Shown here one piece after another: positions 5,671 through 7,061 of a stretch of DNA of 7,061 nt. The notes beneath the pieces are model-generated. The model saw nothing but the letters and a program-made list of their open reading frames with translations, made no database searches and was not told where the DNA came from. Source of the DNA: Clostridia bacterium (GTDB lineage Bacteria; Bacillota; Clostridia; Christensenellales; Aristaeellaceae); contig CAAEUQ010000087.1 in assembly GCA_900759005.1 (NCBI GenBank), positions 1 to 7,061 of the forward strand, in the 5' to 3' direction. Positions within the stretch are counted from its first letter, which is position 1, and each line of letters begins with the position of its first letter. Both the position numbers and the translations under genes were made by a program.

Positions 5671-5912
5671 ATACTTACGGACAGAAATAGTTGAAAACAG
5701 CGGGCAGAAGTGACAATTCTGGTTGAAAAGTCGCAGTTTGAGCGCTGAAAATGATGATATGACCGGTTTGGGATTGCTCCCAGCCGGTCTATTTTCGTTT
5801 CTGGAAGAAGAACTTGAAAGGTTTGTTTCTCAACTACGGATAGAAATGCACCCACTTTGGACGATTACTCTAAAACGTCCCGAGTAAATGAGAATCGTTC
5901 ATAGTAAACTAA
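5671..5912. other. Non-coding IS-like stretch with scattered short repeats
   Basis: No credible gene is seen. The octamer GTTGAAAA occurs at 5690-5697 and 5722-5729, with a GCTGAAAA-like variant at 5744-5751. AGTGACAATT (5709-5718) resembles the GTGACAATA of the 20-bp repeats near 4830. Repeated TGACA/GTTGAAAA-type blocks resemble what I recall of the region beyond istB in IS21-type elements, so this may be a decayed IS end; that is inference. A small inverted repeat, GGACG (5859-5863) with CGTCC (5876-5880), lies near the right side. Confidence 0.45.
5761..5794 (+). terminator. Probable intrinsic terminator inside the IS-like stretch
   Basis: GACCGG (5761-5766) pairs with CCGGTC (5784-5789). 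The stem continues through TT/AG and, after a bulged T, GGGA/TCCC to a TTGC loop. TATTTT follows (5790-5795), a weak T-tract. No intact gene precedes it, so it is probably a relic like its surroundings. Confidence 0.5.
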
Positions 5913-6080
5913 GGAATACAAATAGTTTCTAACTTGTCAGAACAGCGTACCAATATGAATTCGTTCGATGCTTCATATTTTGACGACTTTATCGTCAAGC
6001 TGAATCTCCTTCCAAGAAAGTGTCTTGGCTGGAAATCACCAGCGGAAGTCTTTTATGGTGCGGTGTTCTACTTGACTTGA
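5913..6080 (+). pseudogene. C-terminal remnant of an IS30-family transposase
   Basis: The frame opens after a stop at 5910-5912 and ends at TGA 6078-6080. The part from about 5982 reads DDFIVKLNLLPRKCLGWKSPAEVFYGAVFYLT. The segment LPRKCLGWKSPAEVF is characteristic of the last 30 residues of IS30-type DDE transposases, where N-x-R-P-R-K-x-L-G-(W/Y)-K-(T/S)-P-x-E-x-F is usual. The catalytic core lies upstream in intact members and is absent. The first 20 or so residues (5913-5980) are not recognisably IS30. TTGACTTGACAATTCAAG (6072-6089) overlaps the stop codon and may include the element's right end. The fragment is inactive and marks a past insertion. Confidence 0.8.
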
Positions 6081-6095
6081 CAATTCAAGACCAAA

Positions 6096-6125
6096 TACAG
6101 GCGTGCCCCGACGGACGCGCCTGTA
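6096..6125 (-). terminator. Possible weak terminator for the mrr-like gene
   Basis: TACAGGCG (6096-6103) and CGCCTGTA (6118-6125) form a perfect 8-bp stem around a 14-nt GC-rich loop. Read on the minus strand, it lies about 110 nt beyond the mrr-like stop codon and is followed only by TTTGG, a poor T-tract. It could instead be a relic of the neighbouring IS element. Confidence 0.35.
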
Positions 6126-6232
6126 AAGCTTGATTAAGCATTGACTTCTATATGTTTTATATGTTCACATGACGGAGTTCGTCTCGCGCCTTCCGCAAGC
6201 GCAAAGCTCCATCAATGCTCAAGTTTGCTCGT

Positions 6233-7061
6233 TTATGACTGTTCAAACGCCTGATCAATGTTCACGATGCCCACGTCAACAAGCATTCTGGCAAATTCAG
6301 CCCCGTCAATCAGCCGAACGCCTTTTTCCTGTGCCAGCGCGACTGCTTCTTCAGAAAACCCCGTACCCGAGGAAATCACCCACGGGATAGCGGTATAACC
6401 ATCCATACACCGTCCATGCTGTTCGTAGTATTTAGAAATCTGCTCAACTCCCCAGCCTGAGGTTTCTCCCTCGTGCATTTTCACCTGTATATAGAACGTG
6501 GTCATCAGTGCGTCAAACTCTGCGATAACGTCCGCGTCTGCTTCATCCAGTTTATCGGCAGGTTTCTTCGGGGGGATGGATACATGAGAAGCTCCGATTT
6601 TCTGAAAATACCACTTCACAAGACGCTCAAATTTCTCCGGCGAGCTATACCGCACTATCGCATCTAAAAGTACCTCGGCAAGTTTGTTGACTGATTCCGC
6701 ATAGAGTTTGACGGGTATCTTATTTTTGCCGGCTTCGATTGCTTTATCGATGCTTTCACACAAATCGTTGATTTCCGCGTTTGTCTGCCTGATCTTCATC
6801 CGCGCGGTCAGTGCGCTGTCCGCGTAATCATAGCGCGACAGGTCTTCTTTTGTGATCCGCTCAACCCGAACGATCAGTCCAAGGTCGACGGGTTCTATGC
6901 TTTCCTTTTCCCTGTGCAGCAGCCCGTCGCTCCCCAGAAGAATGCGTTCTCCGGCAGTCGATAGAAAATCTGCAAGGCACGCCGGCAATTCTGAAATGGA
7001 CTTTGCCGACTCGACGACCCTGTAAACGGAGAACTTCCCATCGAACAGCGGAACCACCACC
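6233..7061 (-). CDS. Mrr-like restriction endonuclease (partial, N-terminus off the right edge)
   Basis: The last 275 codons are visible; the frame is open at the right edge and GTG 7060 is not a convincing true start. Counting from 7060, residues 142-268 form an Mrr_cat-type PD-(D/E)xK nuclease domain. It shows FERLVKWYFQKIGA (144-157), then DADVIAEF (175-182) with candidate catalytic Asp177, QVK (192-194) as the Q-x-K motif with Lys194, and PWVISSGTGFSEEA (226-239). The usual glycine-rich GGxGxD entry is replaced by the charged KLDEADAD. The preceding part (VVPLFDGKFSVYRVVE, then SRYDYADSALTARMKIRQTN at 75-94) looks like the end of a small beta-barrel DNA-sensing domain plus a conserved helix; that is inference. 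Mrr-type enzymes cut foreign or modified DNA in the cytoplasm. No frameshift is seen, so the gene may be functional. It converges on the IS30 remnant. Confidence 0.85.
   Translation of the reverse strand, partial: VVVPLFDGKFSVYRVVESAKSISELPACLADFLSTAGERILLGSDGLLHREKESIEPVDLGLIVRVERITKEDLSRYDYADSALTARMKIRQTNAEINDLCESIDKAIEAGKNKIPVKLYAESVNKLAEVLLDAIVRYSSPEKFERLVKWYFQKIGASHVSIPPKKPADKLDEADADVIAEFDALMTTFYIQVKMHEGETSGWGVEQISKYYEQHGRCMDGYTAIPWVISSGTGFSEEAVALAQEKGVRLIDGAEFARMLVDVGIVNIDQAFEQS

Larger units (their letters stand above)
4755..5855 (+). repeat. 12-bp direct repeats flanking the restriction-modification scar
   Basis: AAATGCACCCAC occurs at 4755-4766 and again, in the same orientation, at 5844-5855. 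The repeats bracket about 1.1 kb holding the 20-bp repeats, the cysteine-protein tail and the methyltransferase::McrB remnant. The motif's core is also the arm of the inverted repeats at 4757-4866, so the outer copy may be a leftover end of the same element type. Only the repeat copies are observed; the unit as a mobile segment is inferred. Confidence 0.4.

Noticed and set aside
5631..5855. 74-codon minus-strand open frame
   Set aside because: It has no ribosome binding site and no recognisable domain, and it crosses two hairpins in IS-like non-coding DNA.
6141..6169. TTGACT as a -35 box for a plus-strand promoter
   Set aside because: At 17-bp spacing the -10 position is TTCACA, TATATG is only 11 bp away, and no gene follows on the plus strand.

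Overview
The window looks like chromosomal DNA of a GC-rich member of Bacillota, probably class Clostridia. The grounds are AGGAGG-type ribosome binding sites, TTGACA/TATAAT promoters with 16-17 bp spacing, a clostridial-type CoA carboxyltransferase, a low-molecular-weight penicillin-binding protein and a tRNA with encoded CCA. No species can be named from the sequence alone.

Left half (1-4077), GC-rich and orderly. A carboxyltransferase subunit of a biotin-dependent acyl-CoA carboxylase or decarboxylase runs leftwards out of the window (start codon at 916). Divergent from it, behind an almost consensus promoter, lies a 525-residue membrane-anchored protein. Its external part carries four copies of an H-x4-C...C-x2-C mini-domain in the order A-B-A-B. 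A strong terminator follows, then a secreted D-alanyl-D-alanine carboxypeptidase (peptidase S11). These two genes are presumably both cell-envelope genes, but the terminator between them argues for separate transcripts.

Middle (4078-4638). A long non-coding stretch ends in two tandem promoter candidates, a tRNA-Ser with anticodon CGA (4502-4592) and its intrinsic terminator.

Right half (4639-7061), visibly richer in A+T and disordered. It reads as a decayed accessory island beside the tRNA. It holds a 110-bp repeat structure with inverted and direct repeats around three 20-bp repeats, and the tail of an unrecognised cysteine-containing protein on the minus strand. Next comes a head-to-head junction with a chimeric ORF: about 20 residues of a DNA methyltransferase (DPPYNLG) joined in frame to a McrB-like AAA+ fragment without a P-loop, which ends inside a terminator hairpin. 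Beyond it are IS-like non-coding DNA, the C-terminus of an IS30-family transposase, and the C-terminal 275 residues of an Mrr-like restriction endonuclease entering from the right edge.

Three restriction-modification traces, an IS30 tail and probable IS-end repeats suggest a tRNA-linked defence hotspot with high turnover. Apart from possibly the mrr-like gene, nothing in that island looks intact. The most novel-looking item is the four-module cysteine/histidine surface protein. The most informative evolutionary item is the methyltransferase::McrB fusion scar.
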